Source of the DNA: SAR202 cluster bacterium bin16
GTDB lineage: Bacteria > Chloroflexota > Dehalococcoidia > Lucifugimonadales > Australimonadaceae
Assembly (NCBI GenBank): GCA_002238425.1
Contig: MPMJ01000001.1
Span: forward strand, 62,001-126,000
Reading direction: 5' to 3'
Length of the DNA stretch: 64,000 nt
Below are positions 63,522 through 64,000 of the stretch, in pieces. A program made the translations under genes and the position numbers. The notes below the pieces were generated by a model. The model did no database searches. It was not told the origin of the DNA and worked only from the letters and a program-made list of their open reading frames with translations. How positions within the stretch are numbered: position 1 is the first letter of the stretch; each line of letters begins with the position of its first letter.

Positions 63522-64000
63522 ATGACCGAGTACGAACCAGTCATCGGCCTCGAAGTGCACGCGCAACTGCGAACGAGCAGCAAGATGTACTGCGCTTGCC
63601 CCGCCGACTACCAGGACGCCGAGCCCAACACCCGGGTCTGTCCCGTGTGTCTCGGATTGCCGGGCTCCCTGCCCGTCATCAACCGCGAGGCCATCCGCTC
63701 CATCATCATGATCGGACTGGCGCTGCACTGCAGCATCGCGCCTCACAGCAAGTTCGACCGCAAGAACTACCCCTACCCCGACCTGATGAAGGGGTACCAG
63801 ATATCCCAGTACGACCTCCCGCTCTGCAACGACGGCTACCTGGACGTCTCGGTGGACGGTGAGCGACGCCGTGTCGGCATCGAGCGCGTTCACATGGAAG
63901 AGGACGTCGCCAAGCTGAGTCACCTGAGCGACCCTGCCACCGGCGAGGGCTACTCGCTCGTAGACGTGAACCGCTCCGGCGTGCCGCTGGTGGAGATGGT
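63522..64000 (+). CDS. gatB: Asp-tRNA(Asn)/Glu-tRNA(Gln) amidotransferase subunit B, 3' end outside window
   Basis: First 159 codons of GatB, which phosphorylates the misacylated Glu/Asp on the tRNA before transamidation. It begins [18 protein letters not shown]; zinc Cys residues are in [14 protein letters not shown] and [14 protein letters not shown], then [20 protein letters not shown] and HMEEDVAKL. The frame stays open to the window edge, so the gene continues outside. Confidence 0.95.
   Translation, partial: MTEYEPVIGLEVHAQLRTSSKMYCACPADYQDAEPNTRVCPVCLGLPGSLPVINREAIRSIIMIGLALHCSIAPHSKFDRKNYPYPDLMKGYQISQYDLPLCNDGYLDVSVDGERRRVGIERVHMEEDVAKLSHLSDPATGEGYSLVDVNRSGVPLVEM

Overview
The window looks like a chromosomal segment of an uncultured, GC-rich Chloroflexota bacterium (Dehalococcoidia/SAR202-like). 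This is an inference from gene content: an alternative complex III respiratory operon, a DUF951 protein next to pyrF, several metal-dependent amidohydrolases, and genes that often start only 6-8 nt behind a -10 box. No rRNA is present to settle the taxonomy.

Layout. 1-3.7 kb: an amidohydrolase cut by the window edge and two tandem bicupins. 3.7-5.9 kb: an AT-rich gene of unknown function between inverted repeats and short-word arrays. 5.9-8.9 kb: a DNA glycosylase and pyrF, split by an AT-rich DUF2806 gene that sits between perfect 46-bp direct repeats. 9-12.3 kb: an MFS transporter, a small coiled-coil protein, an FmdB zinc ribbon, a HAD-like protein and an orphan ABC ATPase. 12.4-24.6 kb: one long minus-strand operon for alternative complex III followed by cytochrome c maturation genes. 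24.7-26.1 kb: a small Tat-signal protein, an Lrp/AsnC regulator and tRNA-Phe, tRNA-Gly and tRNA-Leu. 26.1-28.6 kb: an amidohydrolase and a PrpD-family protein.

28.7-37.4 kb holds the most interesting system. A selenocysteine-containing SelD (in-frame UGA at codon 17), an EgtB/SenA-like enzyme, a SenB-like glycosyltransferase, a divergent PhnCDE-type ABC transporter, a LysR regulator and the histidine methyltransferase EgtD together make a candidate selenoneine biosynthesis locus with its own uptake system. EgtD would make hercynine, SelD selenophosphate, SenB a selenosugar, and SenA would join the selenium to hercynine.

37.4-43.6 kb: a TIM-barrel-like protein, glmS, a 560-bp gene-free repeat region, another amidohydrolase, and an unusual hypoxanthine phosphoribosyltransferase fused to a nuclease-like domain and a repetitive Arg-rich tail. 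43.6-51.8 kb: a pyrimidine operon, pyrR-pyrB-pyrC-carA-vapB-vapC-carB on the minus strand, headed by a recognisable PyrR attenuator and interrupted by a VapBC toxin-antitoxin pair. 52-54.2 kb: a Lon N-terminal-domain protein and pyruvate kinase. 54.7-58.2 kb: succinate dehydrogenase/fumarate reductase with an HdrB-like third subunit. 58.2-64 kb: an unknown kinase-like protein, an EamA transporter, a small monooxygenase-like protein, an MFS transporter, a small membrane protein, an NHLRC2-like thioredoxin/NHL protein and the start of gatB.
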